Source: Desulfobacterales bacterium
GTDB lineage: Bacteria > Desulfobacterota > Desulfobacteria > Desulfobacterales > JAHEIW01
DNA length: 36,219 nt
Assembly: GCA_020348305.1 (NCBI GenBank)
Contig: CP070746.1
Coordinates: forward strand, 2,932,548 to 2,968,766
Direction of reading: 5' to 3'
Below, in pieces: positions 7,464 through 16,817 of the stretch; the stretch's first letter is position 1, and each line of letters starts with the position of its first letter. The position numbers were made by a program, and so were the translations under genes. The notes under the pieces are model-generated. The model did not search any database. It was not told the origin of the DNA and worked only from the letters and a program-made list of their open reading frames with translations.

Positions 7464-8975
7464 ATGAACGTATCCAATATTATCAAACGGCATCTGGTTC
7501 AAGATCCGGAAAAGACAGCCATTATCTTCAGTGAACACCGCATCTCCTATAGGGAATTGGATCGGTTGATCAACAGGATTGCCAGCGGACTGCTTGATAT
7601 GGGTTTTAGACGCGGTGAGGTGGTTTCCCTTTTTCTGCCAAGCCTTCCGGAGTTAATTATCGCTTACCTCGGTACGGTTCGGGCCGGGTTGATCGTAAAT
7701 GTTATCAACGCGATGCTCAAGGAACAGGAAGTGGCATATATTCTAAAGGATTGCTCGACCCGTGCGGTCCTGGTGGATGAAAGCCGGCTGCCAATGGTCG
7801 AATCGATCAGATCAGAAGTGGAGTCGCTAAATGAGGTGGTTGTACTTGGGAAATCTGACAGCGCTGAATATGCCACTTTTGAATCCATAATAGAAAGGGG
7901 CGCCGACGCTTTTGATTCCATTAAAGCCAACGAGAATGACTTATGTCATCTGATGTACACATCGGGTACCACCGGTTGGCCAAAGGGCGTTATGGCCACC
8001 CACCGCAACATCTGGCACAATGCCACCAATTTCGGTAAAGTTCATTTCAAAGCCCGGGACACCATCATGGTGGCTACTCCCATTTTTCACTGCTGGGGGC
8101 TGATCAACGGAACCTTTGGGATGTTATCTCGTGGCGGAACGGTGATCACGGTCGAGCGATTCTACCCCACACGGACGATAGAAGACATTAAGCGATTTAA
8201 ACCGACAATTTTCCAAGGGGTGCCGCCGATGTTCAATCTGTTACTCAGGCATCCGAACCTGCATACCCATGACATCTCTTCCGTGGTTTTTTGTCTTTCT
8301 GCAGCCACAAAGATGCCCGAAAACCTGATTCGCCAGGTGGAGGAGCAGCTAAAGTGGCGCTATGCTGAAGCCTGGGGCCTTACAGAAGTCTCCTGTGTCG
8401 GCACAACGGCTCCTTTTACTGAGACACGAATCGGTTCCTGCGGCAAAGGTATGGACGATGCCGAGATTAAGGTGGTGGATGAAGAAGGTAACACCTTGCC
8501 ACCCGGACAACAGGGAGAATTGTGCATCCGAGGCACCTGTGTAACCAGAGGCTATCTCAATAAAGCGCAAGCTACCAAAGCGGCTTTCGATACCAAGGGA
8601 TGGTTTCATTCCGGTGATGTCGCTTTTATCGATGATGATGGATTCGCTTACATTGTGGACCGCAAAAAGGATATGATCAATGTGGGCGGCGAAAAAGTAT
8701 TTCCCTCGGAGGTCGAGGACATGATGCTTGCCTATCGGAAGATTAAAGATCTGGTTATTGTAGGAATTCCGGATGATCTAAAAGGTGAAGCCCCTAAGGC
8801 TTTTATCCAGCTCAAAGAGGGTGAGGACGCCACGGAACAGGAGATCAGGGATTATTGTAAAACAAAAATGGCGCCTTACAAAGTGCCCGTTGCAGTAGAA
8901 TTCATAAAGGAGATTCCGCGCTCTGCATCGGGCAAGGCATTAAGACGGATGCTGCGGGATAAGGAGTGGAGCTAG
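7464..8975 (+). CDS. AMP-forming acyl-CoA synthetase (ligase)
   Basis: A protein of about 503 residues of the ANL superfamily activates a carboxylic acid to acyl-CoA via an acyl-adenylate. Seen: the phosphate loop MYTSGTTGWPKGV, the AWGLTEVS motif, GWFHSGDVAFIDDDG with the hinge region YIVDRKKDMINVGGEKV, and the C-terminal catalytic lysine region RSASGKALRR. I chose ATG 7464 with the GAGAGGGG ribosome site; a GTG at 7446 is in frame. The substrate cannot be told from the sequence; a medium- or short-chain acid is typical. It opens the plus-strand catabolic run ending at the response regulator. Confidence 0.93.
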   Translation: MNVSNIIKRHLVQDPEKTAIIFSEHRISYRELDRLINRIASGLLDMGFRRGEVVSLFLPSLPELIIAYLGTVRAGLIVNVINAMLKEQEVAYILKDCSTRAVLVDESRLPMVESIRSEVESLNEVVVLGKSDSAEYATFESIIERGADAFDSIKANENDLCHLMYTSGTTGWPKGVMATHRNIWHNATNFGKVHFKARDTIMVATPIFHCWGLINGTFGMLSRGGTVITVERFYPTRTIEDIKRFKPTIFQGVPPMFNLLLRHPNLHTHDISSVVFCLSAATKMPENLIRQVEEQLKWRYAEAWGLTEVSCVGTTAPFTETRIGSCGKGMDDAEIKVVDEEGNTLPPGQQGELCIRGTCVTRGYLNKAQATKAAFDTKGWFHSGDVAFIDDDGFAYIVDRKKDMINVGGEKVFPSEVEDMMLAYRKIKDLVIVGIPDDLKGEAPKAFIQLKEGEDATEQEIRDYCKTKMAPYKVPVAVEFIKEIPRSASGKALRRMLRDKEWS

Positions 8976-8977
8976 AC

Positions 8978-9004
8978 GAATTCGGAATGCGGAATTCGGA
9001 TTGA
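8978..9004. repeat. Short dispersed intergenic repeat (GAATTCGGA type)
   Basis: The stretch between the synthetase and the CoA-transferase carries two GAATTCGGA copies around ATGC. A related, inverted copy is at 23271-23295, between the ADP-forming synthetase and the SDR gene. Both copies lie only in intergenic DNA. Its function is unknown. Confidence 0.45.
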
Positions 9005-9076
9005 TATACTAAATAAAGTGGTGTTAAGTAAGAGCAGAATAGATTGGGATTGATTGTTACGAAGGAGGTAAATTGG

Positions 9077-9898
9077 ATGAAAAAGGTATTGACCGGTCTC
9101 CAGGAAGCTGCTGGACTTGTTGAGGATGGAGCTTTGGTAACCTTTGGGGGGGCGACTTTTAGTAGAGTCCCGATGGAGTTCGTCCGTGAGTTGGTTCGCC
9201 AGGGAAAAAAAGATCTAAACCTGATAGACCGAGAGCCGGCCATGGATTTTGATCTGCTTATCGGCGCAGGTTGCGTGGCGAAAGTCCGGGCCGGGATGGT
9301 GGCCTTTGAGGTTTTTGGAATGGCACCTAATTTTCGCAAAAAATCCGAAAGTGGTGAACTCGTCACCAAAGAAGGTGCCTGCCAGCCGATAATCGCCGGA
9401 TTTCGAGCCGCCGCCATGGGGTTGCCTTCGCTGCCGGTGAAGGGCATGCTGGGCTCCGATCTGTTGACCATCAGTGACGTGATCGGAAGCCAAAAGCAAA
9501 TCCAGGACCCTTTCACCGGTGAGACGATGATCGCGGTCAGAGCCATAGAGCCGGATGTTGCGATCATTCATGCCCAGAAGGCCGATGAATTTGGCAACGT
9601 CAGAATCGAAGGGCCCTTTTACGAAGACGTCATCAAAGCCAAAGCCGCCAAAAAGGTCGTGGTGACGGTGGAAGAGCTGATTTCCAACACTGAAATTCGA
9701 AAAATGCCGGAGGCTACAACCATCCCCCATTTCATTGTGGATGCTGTGGTTGAAACGCCAAAAGGTGCCTATCCCTGTTCCTGCTTTAATTACTACGATG
9801 TGGATTATGATCATATTAAGCAATATCTCAAAGCCGCAGCCAAGGATCAATTTAAAAACTATCTGGATAAATTTGTCTACGGGAGGGAAAGCGTATGA
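9077..9898 (+). CDS. CoA-transferase family I, alpha subunit (glutaconate CoA-transferase-like)
   Basis: A protein of 273 residues matching the GctA-type alpha subunit: LVTFGGATFSRVPMEFVRELVRQGKK at the N-terminus and the IHAQKADEFGNVRIEGPFYED region near residue 175, typical of class I CoA-transferases. The start is the ATG after an ideal AAGGAGGT; an upstream in-frame ATG at 9044 has no ribosome site. The subunit helps bind CoA while the beta subunit carries the catalytic glutamate. The stop overlaps the start of the beta gene (ATGA), a typical obligate-pair arrangement. The acid substrate is unknown. Confidence 0.93.
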   Translation: MKKVLTGLQEAAGLVEDGALVTFGGATFSRVPMEFVRELVRQGKKDLNLIDREPAMDFDLLIGAGCVAKVRAGMVAFEVFGMAPNFRKKSESGELVTKEGACQPIIAGFRAAAMGLPSLPVKGMLGSDLLTISDVIGSQKQIQDPFTGETMIAVRAIEPDVAIIHAQKADEFGNVRIEGPFYEDVIKAKAAKKVVVTVEELISNTEIRKMPEATTIPHFIVDAVVETPKGAYPCSCFNYYDVDYDHIKQYLKAAAKDQFKNYLDKFVYGRESV

Positions 9899-10656
9899 AT
9901 GATAAAATTGATACACCGGATATGATGATCTATGCCATGGCCTCGGAGATCGAGAATTTCGACACTGTCTTACATGGTGTATCTTCACCATTGCCAATTT
10001 TGGCTATGAGTGTGGCCCGTAAGACCCATGCCCCGGATATGGCCTACATTTCCGGCTCTGAAGGGGTGGATCCAGAGCTTGATAGAATCTACCCCTCATC
10101 CTTTGATGCCCGGCTGAATCGCAATGCGGTGGCTTACTTCGGGCTCCATGAGGCATTCGACTTGGCCCAACGCGGGGAATTGAAAATAATGTTTCTGGGA
10201 GCCGCCCAGGTCGATCGCTATGGAAATACGAATCTCAGCGTGATCGGGGATGTTAACCGGCCCAAAGTGCAACTTCCGGGGGGCGCAGCGTCTGCCTTTC
10301 TGATGCCGATCACCCCGAAGGTGGTGATTTGGGTTACACGACAATCCAGCAGAGTGTTTGTTGAAGAGGTGGATTTTGTAACCGGCCAGGGCTATAATCA
10401 TCGCACCGATGAGCATAAAAAAAATGAAATTGTGATCATATCCAATCTGGGGGTAATGAATTTTAAAAACCCGGATCGGCTGATGCAGATTCAGTATTAT
10501 CACCCGGGCCACAGTGTTGATGAGATTAAGGAGAACACCGGCTTCGATATCTTGGTCGCCCCGGATGTGAGTGAGTCTCCGGTTCCAGGGCCGGATATTA
10601 TTAAACTGATTAATCAAATCGACCCTGAGGGCGTTCGGCGCAGCGAATTTCGTTAA
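9895..10656 (+). CDS. CoA-transferase family I, beta subunit
   Basis: The 253-residue beta partner has YISGSEGVDPE with Glu56 at the position expected for the catalytic glutamate (Glu54 in the known GctB). It also has AQVDRYGNTNLSVIG, the usual alpha/beta family motif, and GGAASAF. The enzyme would exchange CoA between acids by a glutamyl-CoA intermediate. It is four-base overlapped with the alpha gene and followed, after 50 bases, by the DUF169 gene. It resembles GctB/IpdB-like subunits; the substrate is not deducible. Confidence 0.93.
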   Translation: MNDKIDTPDMMIYAMASEIENFDTVLHGVSSPLPILAMSVARKTHAPDMAYISGSEGVDPELDRIYPSSFDARLNRNAVAYFGLHEAFDLAQRGELKIMFLGAAQVDRYGNTNLSVIGDVNRPKVQLPGGAASAFLMPITPKVVIWVTRQSSRVFVEEVDFVTGQGYNHRTDEHKKNEIVIISNLGVMNFKNPDRLMQIQYYHPGHSVDEIKENTGFDILVAPDVSESPVPGPDIIKLINQIDPEGVRRSEFR

Positions 10657-10706
10657 GGTCAAAATTTAACGGATATTTAAAAATTGTTTATCGAAAGGAG
10701 AGTTTT

Positions 10707-11489
10707 ATGGCAGATTTAGAAGAAATCGAACAAACACTGAACACGTACGTGCGACCGTTGACTTTTCCGGTAGCCATAAAGATGCTCAAATCAGAAGAAG
10801 AAATTCCCGAAAAAACACGTCGCCCCTATCAGCAATTGAAAAAGAAGGTGGCCATTTGCCAAGGCATTGGCATGTCCAGAAAATTGGGATGGGCAGTGGC
10901 TATGGGTAAGGAGGATATGCAATGTTCTTTAGGGGCAGCCCCTTTTGGGTTTTTCAAAAACATTGAATTTTTCGATGAAGGCAACCTAGCCGCCGGCATG
11001 TTTGCTGCTTCAAAGGAGGTTGGAAAAAAGGAAGAAGACCTGGTTGACCGCTTTGATTATGGTCTCTACAGCCATATTCTGGTGGCTCCTCTGAACCGCA
11101 CCGCCTTTGATCCCGACCTGCTCATGCTTTATGGAAATCCGGCGCAGGTTATGCGTTTGATTCAGGGAGCCCTTTACAATGAAGGCGGCGCTATTCAGTC
11201 GTCGGCTATGGGAAGGCTGGGATGTGCCGCCATTATTACAGTGATAAAAAACGACGAATGCCGTTTTCTGGTTCCCGGCAACGGTGACCGCATCTTCGGT
11301 ATGACCCAGGATTGGGAGATGTCGTTTATGATCCCCATGTCTAAAGTGGACACGGTGCTGGACGGCCTGGCAAAGACGCATAAGGGCGGAATACGATACC
11401 CGATCACCAGTTTCTTTAATTTTGAAGCAACGTTCCCACCATCGTATCAGGAACAAATGAAAATTTGGGAGGAGGAAGGAGAATTATAA
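10707..11489 (+). CDS. DUF169 family protein
   Basis: The 260-residue protein matches the DUF169 family: early FPVAIKMLKSEEEIPE, then CQGIGMSRKLGWAVAMGKEDMQCSLGAAPFGF with two conserved cysteines (about 51 and 73), a central SHILVAPLNRTAFDPDLLMLYGNPAQVMRLIQ segment, and a glycine-rich RLGCAAI. The family is widespread in anaerobes, usually near redox or methyl-transfer genes, and has no established biochemical function. The GGAG ribosome site is strong. Its stop is next to the start of the UroD-like gene, so they are probably cotranslated. Confidence 0.85.
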   Translation: MADLEEIEQTLNTYVRPLTFPVAIKMLKSEEEIPEKTRRPYQQLKKKVAICQGIGMSRKLGWAVAMGKEDMQCSLGAAPFGFFKNIEFFDEGNLAAGMFAASKEVGKKEEDLVDRFDYGLYSHILVAPLNRTAFDPDLLMLYGNPAQVMRLIQGALYNEGGAIQSSAMGRLGCAAIITVIKNDECRFLVPGNGDRIFGMTQDWEMSFMIPMSKVDTVLDGLAKTHKGGIRYPITSFFNFEATFPPSYQEQMKIWEEEGEL

Positions 11490-12533
11490 ATGGAAACATA
11501 CACTGGGAGAAAACGGGTTTCCGGGGCATTTAAAAAGACTTTTACCGATCAGGAAATCCAAACGGATCGAATCCCTGCTTATCCTATTATGGGTCAATGC
11601 AATGCCCAGCTTGTGGGGGCCTCTATCAAAGAATTTGTGCTGAATCCCGAAATTTTCGTGAAGGCCCAGGTGGCCGCCTATGAGCGATATAAACCGGATA
11701 TCATCGTTATGCAGGGGGATTTGCTCATGGAGGTGGAAGCCATGGGCAATGAACTCAAGTTTCCCGAAGACAGCCTGTGTATATCCAAAAAGGTGGCCCT
11801 GGAAGATAAGGGAAAATTGAGCAGCCTTGAGCTGGCGGATCCCCAAAAAGACGGTCGTATGCCCAATTATCTGGAAGTGTTGGCACAGGCCAAAAATATC
11901 ATCGCCGACTCCGTCGTATCCGCTGTGATTGCCGGCCCCTGGACCATTGGTATCGGCCTCAGAGAGGCCAATTATCTTCTGCGGGATGCCATGAAGGACC
12001 CGGATTATGTTCACGAACTCATGGAGTTTGCCACTCAGATGTCCATCCGGTTCGGAGAAGCCGTATATCCCCTTAAAGTCGGACTCAGCTATTCTGAAGC
12101 TCCGGCCTCTTGCAGCCTCATTTCTCCGAGAATATATCGGGAATTTATCTTCCCTTACCATAAACGGATTGTCGATCATTTTAAGGAGAAAAAGGTAGGC
12201 GTGGGGCTTCATATTTGCGGATTTGCGACCCCTATTTTAGAGGATATGGTTAACACCGGGGTCACCAACATCAGTATTGATGCGCCTTCGGACCTAGCCA
12301 AAGCCGTGGAGGTATGCCGTGGCAAGGCCGTGCTCCTTGGAAACGTCAACACCAATATCTTCTATTCAGGCACCCGCGAGCAAATGGAACAGGCCATAAA
12401 AGATTGTCTGGCTTTTGCACCAGAGGACAGCGGTTATATTTTAGCCTCCGGCTGCGAGGTGCCTGGTGTGGCGCCACCGGAAAAGGTGGATTGGTTTATG
12501 GATATTGTAAATGAGTTGTGTAAGGCAAACTAG
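11490..12533 (+). CDS. UroD-fold corrinoid methyltransferase (MtaA/MtbA-like)
   Basis: The 347-residue protein has the uroporphyrinogen decarboxylase fold but carries the zinc-site pattern of methylcobalamin:coenzyme M methyltransferases: HxC (H241, C243) in GLHICGF and a distant cysteine C322 in LASGCEVPG. These ligands bind zinc that activates a thiol to accept a methyl group. True uroporphyrinogen decarboxylases lack this HxC...C set. In an organism without coenzyme M the acceptor could be another thiol or tetrahydrofolate, not seen here. It starts directly after the DUF169 stop. The corrinoid partner could be the MtmC-like protein at 30887, far away; no closer one is present. Confidence 0.85.
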   Translation: METYTGRKRVSGAFKKTFTDQEIQTDRIPAYPIMGQCNAQLVGASIKEFVLNPEIFVKAQVAAYERYKPDIIVMQGDLLMEVEAMGNELKFPEDSLCISKKVALEDKGKLSSLELADPQKDGRMPNYLEVLAQAKNIIADSVVSAVIAGPWTIGIGLREANYLLRDAMKDPDYVHELMEFATQMSIRFGEAVYPLKVGLSYSEAPASCSLISPRIYREFIFPYHKRIVDHFKEKKVGVGLHICGFATPILEDMVNTGVTNISIDAPSDLAKAVEVCRGKAVLLGNVNTNIFYSGTREQMEQAIKDCLAFAPEDSGYILASGCEVPGVAPPEKVDWFMDIVNELCKAN

Positions 12534-12579
12534 CTTTTTGCATCTTTACGGGATCGTTTGTATATAGGGAGGTTTACTG

Positions 12580-14214
12580 TTGACACATATCAAGCGACCA
12601 AAACCTACGGGAAGCACAGCTGAATTTTGTAAACTTCAAGAGGATTTTAAGGATTCCGAGCGCAGGTATCGCTGTCTCTTTGAAGGTTCAAAGGACATGA
12701 TCTTTATTACGTTTAAAGATGGTTCTTTTCAAGATGTGAACCAGGCCGCCGTTGAACTTCTGGGTTATGACAGCAAAGAAGATTTGTTGTCAGTGGGTTC
12801 GGCCGAAAAGGTATACCATAATACCATGCATTGGAGGGTGTTCCAGAGGCAGATCGATCGTGACGGTTTTGTGAAAGATTTTGAAGCCAAATTTAGAAAA
12901 AAAGACGGCAGCCTTCTTCACTGCTTGTTAAGCGGCAATGCCGTTTGGGGAAAAGAAGGAGAAATCATCGGCTATCAGGGCATTGCCAAAGATATCACCG
13001 CCCGCATGGATGCCATTCGGAATTTTCGACAACGCCACCATGAATTGCTAGTTTTAAACTCGGTAGCCTTTGCCATGAACAAGACCCATGATCTGGATAT
13101 CGTCCTGGAGATCGCTCTAAAAAAGGTGCTGGAGGTATTGGGTCTAACGGCCGGCGCGATATTTTTAATTGACCACGATAAATGTGCGTTTATGCTTAAA
13201 AGCCACCATGGACTTCCCGAAAATATCACCGCAAAAAACAGTCAGATCCAGCTTTATGATAAAGCGCTAATGAAATCATTACTAAAAAAAGATCTCGTTT
13301 TGACTCCCGAACCCATTTTTCCACCGTTCAGGGCTATGTTGAAAAGTGGAAATAATCAACCTCCCATAGAGCTTACCTGTTTTTTGATCACCGCCAAAGA
13401 AAAGGCTTCCGGATTTCTTGCATTGGAGGTCCCGCCGGATAAAGACATAATAAGGGGCCATGATTTTCATCTGCTGGGCTCACTTGGAAATTTTCTAGGC
13501 GGTGCGATTGAAAATGCCAACCTGCTTCAAACGATTGATCGGCATCGCGAAGAACTCAAGGGATTAACTGCCAAGCTGTTTCACTCCCAGGAAGTTGAGC
13601 GCAAACGCATTGCACGTGAATTGCACGATGAAGCTGGCCAAGCCCTTACCGGAATCAATTTCACTTTGGAAACCGTTGAGAAAGAACTGTCTCCGGAACT
13701 TGACAGCATCAAGGAGCGCATCTTTGACATTAAAAAGCAAATCAACCGTACCTACCATGAAATGCGTCGTATATCTTACCGGCTACATCCGGCCATATTA
13801 AGCGACCTTGGATTGGAACCGGCGTTGGATGCGTATTTGAGAGATATTTCCAAGCACAGCGATTTAAGGGTCGATTTTAAAATGGTCGGTTTTGAAGACA
13901 GAGTGGGTTCTGAAATTGAAAGTATTTTGTATCGTATCTCCCAGGAGGCCCTCACCAATACCCTGAAGCATGCAGATGCCAATCATTTTAAACTCTCTAT
14001 CATTAAAAGTTACCCCCAAATCATTTTTTTGGCGGAGGATGACGGAGTTGGTTTTGACGTCGGTGAATTCAACGGCCATAAACAAGCCTTGGGCTTGTTG
14101 TCCATGAGAGAGCGGGCGGCTATCTTGGGGGGCAAATTCAAGCTGCGCACCTCAAAAGGCAAAGGCACCCGAATTCGGATTGAAATTCCCATCAAAGAAA
14201 GCGCGCATGACTGA
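12580..14214 (+). CDS. Soluble PAS-GAF histidine kinase (NarX/DegS type)
   Basis: The 544-residue protein has no membrane segment. Domains in order: PAS (about 24-143, ending in GYQGIAKDITAR), GAF-like (about 155-318), a HisKA_3 dimerisation helix with phosphoacceptor His349 in RIARELHDEAGQALTG, and a HATPase_c domain (TNTLKHADAN, DDGVGFD, GLLSMRERAAILGG). It autophosphorylates and passes the phosphate to the response regulator encoded next, which overlaps its end by 8 bases. The TTG start is supported by a strong GGAGG seven bases upstream. Signals in the PAS and GAF domains are unknown, and no haem or Fe-S motif is seen. Confidence 0.92.
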   Translation: MTHIKRPKPTGSTAEFCKLQEDFKDSERRYRCLFEGSKDMIFITFKDGSFQDVNQAAVELLGYDSKEDLLSVGSAEKVYHNTMHWRVFQRQIDRDGFVKDFEAKFRKKDGSLLHCLLSGNAVWGKEGEIIGYQGIAKDITARMDAIRNFRQRHHELLVLNSVAFAMNKTHDLDIVLEIALKKVLEVLGLTAGAIFLIDHDKCAFMLKSHHGLPENITAKNSQIQLYDKALMKSLLKKDLVLTPEPIFPPFRAMLKSGNNQPPIELTCFLITAKEKASGFLALEVPPDKDIIRGHDFHLLGSLGNFLGGAIENANLLQTIDRHREELKGLTAKLFHSQEVERKRIARELHDEAGQALTGINFTLETVEKELSPELDSIKERIFDIKKQINRTYHEMRRISYRLHPAILSDLGLEPALDAYLRDISKHSDLRVDFKMVGFEDRVGSEIESILYRISQEALTNTLKHADANHFKLSIIKSYPQIIFLAEDDGVGFDVGEFNGHKQALGLLSMRERAAILGGKFKLRTSKGKGTRIRIEIPIKESAHD

Positions 14215-14887
14215 TCGAACCATCAACATTTTTTTAGCAGACGATCACACCATCGTTCGCCAGGGGCTGGCCAAATTGATAGAGGCGGAGCCCAACTTTA
14301 AGGTAATCGGAGAGGCGCAAAACGGCCGGCAGGCCGTGCGCAAAGTGGAGCGCTTAAATCCGGATATTGTTATTATGGATATTGCCATGCCCTTGTTAAA
14401 CGGTATTGAAGCTACCCGTCAGATCAAGAAACTGTCGCCTCAAACCAAGGTCATCATCCTTTCGATGCATTCTCACGACCGCTACATCAGCGAACTGATC
14501 AGCTTAGGTGCCTCGGGCTATTTGCTCAAGGACTCAACCGGCGCGGAAATTATCAAGGCCATATCTGCCGCCATGAAAGGCGATGTATATCTGAGCCCCT
14601 CAATTTCACGACGGGTCGTTGAGGATTATCTCACGTTGAAGAAAACCTCTTCCCGTGAAGATCTGTACACCAAACTTTCCAACCGTGAGCGCGAGGTGTT
14701 CCAGATGATCGCAGAGGGCCACTCGACAAAGGAAATTTCAGACATTCTTTGTGTCAGCCCCAGCACGGTGAAAACCCACCGTGCCAACATTATGGAAAAG
14801 CTACAAATCGACAATATCTCCCAGCTGATTCAATTCGCCATCCGTCTTGGAATTGTCGATGTGCAATCTCAAGATATTGACACCTAA
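14207..14887 (+). CDS. NarL/FixJ-type response regulator
   Basis: From ATG 14207 a protein of 226 residues: receiver domain with phosphoacceptor Asp58 in DIVIMDIAMP and acidic pair ADD at 11-13, followed by a LuxR-type helix-turn-helix (LSNREREVFQMIAEGHSTKEISDILCVSPSTVKTHRANIMEKL, about 160-205). It is coupled to the PAS-GAF kinase gene by overlap and is the last gene of the plus-strand run. It may control the CoA-transferase/DUF169/UroD genes or the divergent downstream operon; the sequence does not say which. Confidence 0.94.
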   Translation: MTDRTINIFLADDHTIVRQGLAKLIEAEPNFKVIGEAQNGRQAVRKVERLNPDIVIMDIAMPLLNGIEATRQIKKLSPQTKVIILSMHSHDRYISELISLGASGYLLKDSTGAEIIKAISAAMKGDVYLSPSISRRVVEDYLTLKKTSSREDLYTKLSNREREVFQMIAEGHSTKEISDILCVSPSTVKTHRANIMEKLQIDNISQLIQFAIRLGIVDVQSQDIDT

Positions 14888-14941
14888 ACATCTCGTCTCT
14901 ATCATAAATTTGCTCAACAATTTTACTAAGGAAAGCTGATC

Positions 14942-15853
14942 TCATCCGGCAAATATAGGTTGATCATGAGATTTCAGGATGGATTTGGGCATTTCAACCC
15001 GGGCCGTTTTTTGAGGATCCACAATCTGGCATACCTTCAAATTTCCTACGGCACTGATCAACATAGCAATTTCTGCACGATTCATGCCCGTCTTGTAATG
15101 CACGAGTTCCATCATATCGTGCAAGGCCGTTGAGGCGGCCTCATCCAATGAAGAACCGTGACCAATGGCGATAAAATGGTCGCCCAATTCTACCACAGGC
15201 CTGGGGGGCTTAAATTCAGGATTTTTGATGAGATCCACCCGAACTTGAACCTCAGCAGGAACTTCCACTCCACAGATCACAGCTTCCCCGTCTCCCATGC
15301 CGGCGTGTGCATCCCCCATAGCCAGCATAGCACCTTCTCTTTGTACCAGAAAATAGATTCTGGCGTCCTTGCAGATAACTTTGGCATCCATGTTTCCGCC
15401 GTGATCGCCGATTTCACCACAGGGCTTTGTTCCGCTGGCGGGAGCAACGCCGATGACACCAACCATCGGATTGATTGGAAAACTCAACTCTGGAGTGAAC
15501 CAAAATTTACCATCCTTGACTGGGACCAGCTTGGTAACCGAATCTTTGATGATGTCACCGAAACCGCCCTCCTCAGGGATTGCAACCATAAAGCCCTTCG
15601 ATTCCACCTGAATGTCCAAAATTTCGACGACGAGGAGATCACCAGGTGCGGCTCCTTTGATCTCTATTGGGCCTGTGGCAGGATTTACCTTGGAAAAATC
15701 GATTTCTGTGACCAAATCCTTTTCACTTTTAAGCTGGCTGCGGAAACAATCGTCCGTCTCGATGAGTAGCGTCTCTCCAGCTTCCACTGAAGCGACGGGC
15801 TGGTTTTCAGGGCTGAATTCAAAGATAACTTCTTTTCTAGAAATGGTTCTCAT
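14942..15853 (-). CDS. Acetamidase/formamidase family protein
   Basis: About 303 residues of the FmdA/AmdA family: conserved IGDHGGNMD, GDAHAGMGDGEAVICGVE, and EAASTALHDMMELV near the C-terminus. These zinc-type beta-fold amidases hydrolyse short amides to carboxylate and ammonia. The ATG at 15853 follows an AGGAGG; an upstream in-frame start exists without one. It is 46 bases downstream of livM at the end of the transporter operon, so it probably acts on the imported substrate. The substrate could be formamide, acetamide or another amide. Confidence 0.88.
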   Translation of the reverse strand: MRTISRKEVIFEFSPENQPVASVEAGETLLIETDDCFRSQLKSEKDLVTEIDFSKVNPATGPIEIKGAAPGDLLVVEILDIQVESKGFMVAIPEEGGFGDIIKDSVTKLVPVKDGKFWFTPELSFPINPMVGVIGVAPASGTKPCGEIGDHGGNMDAKVICKDARIYFLVQREGAMLAMGDAHAGMGDGEAVICGVEVPAEVQVRVDLIKNPEFKPPRPVVELGDHFIAIGHGSSLDEAASTALHDMMELVHYKTGMNRAEIAMLISAVGNLKVCQIVDPQKTARVEMPKSILKSHDQPIFAG

Positions 15854-15899
15854 TGTATTTCCTCCTAGATAAAAGTAAGATCCGAATGAGCGGCAGTGC

Positions 15900-16817
15900 T
15901 CAATTTCTTTTTTCCCCACTCAAAATCCCTTGCGGGCGGGTAAGGACGGTTATGCCTAAAATGATGCCCACAAACAGCATCCGAATGAATCCGATTCTGG
16001 TTGCAACCGCAGCCGGTACAAAATCCGTCAGAAAATCACTGCCGACCCAGATGGCCCAGACCAGAAAAGCGCCGGCAATCACCCCCCTATTGTTGCCTGT
16101 CCCGCCAACCATGACCATTAACCAGACGATAAACGTGGACATTAGAGGATTGAAAACCTGGGGGCTGACAAAACCGGTGTAATGCACATAGGCAGCGCCG
16201 GCAATCCCCATAATCATGGAGCCGAATATAAAAGACTGCATTTTATAGCTCCAGCAGTTCTTTCCGGACATAGAGGTAAGATCTTCATCTTCTCCGATTC
16301 CCCGCAGGATCCGGCCCCAGGGGGAACGCACTGCCTTTGCGATGGCCAGGTAAATCAGAAGTAATAGGCCGCCAACGATGATTAAATAAATATAGCCATA
16401 GTGTTTCGGGTTGACCACTTCAAAAAAAGGTCTGGGAATGCCCCGAATCCCCCATACGCCATTGGTCAACCAGGACTCGTTTCTGACTACCAGCAGGAGA
16501 GTCTCGTGGATGGCAAGCAAGGCGATGGCAAAGGTGCCGCCTCGTAGTCTTAAGGCGGGAAAACCGATTAAAAAGGCAACGCCCCCGGAAACCAAGGCCG
16601 CACCGATAAAGCCCGCCACAACAGGCAAACCGAAACCCCCAATGTGCTCGGTGGTGGGACCGGAGGTCAGGATGGCCGATGTGTACGCGCCCAGCATGTA
16701 AAAGGCACCAATACCGAAATTCATGAGCCCGGTAAAACCCCACTGGAGATTTAAGGCCAATGCCGCTATGGCGTATATACTGCCGATGATTAAAAACGAT
16801 ACAAAATAGCTGATCAT
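15900..16817 (-). CDS. livM: Branched-chain amino acid-type ABC transporter permease (LivM)
   Basis: The 305-residue membrane protein has about eight hydrophobic helices, an N-terminal LALNLQWGFTGLMNFGIGAFY segment and the permease loop GRILRGIGEDEDLTSMSGKN that contacts the ATPases, then MGIAGAAYVHYTGFVSP, all typical of LivM. It forms the inner membrane channel with LivH. The start overlaps the livH stop by four bases (ATGA). Amide and urea transporters share this architecture, so branched-chain amino acids are not certain. Confidence 0.93.
   Translation of the reverse strand: MISYFVSFLIIGSIYAIAALALNLQWGFTGLMNFGIGAFYMLGAYTSAILTSGPTTEHIGGFGLPVVAGFIGAALVSGGVAFLIGFPALRLRGGTFAIALLAIHETLLLVVRNESWLTNGVWGIRGIPRPFFEVVNPKHYGYIYLIIVGGLLLLIYLAIAKAVRSPWGRILRGIGEDEDLTSMSGKNCWSYKMQSFIFGSMIMGIAGAAYVHYTGFVSPQVFNPLMSTFIVWLMVMVGGTGNNRGVIAGAFLVWAIWVGSDFLTDFVPAAVATRIGFIRMLFVGIILGITVLTRPQGILSGEKRN

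Noticed and set aside
11490..12533. Genuine uroporphyrinogen decarboxylase (hemE)
   Set aside because: The HxC...C zinc ligands of the methyltransferase branch are present and no heme genes are nearby.
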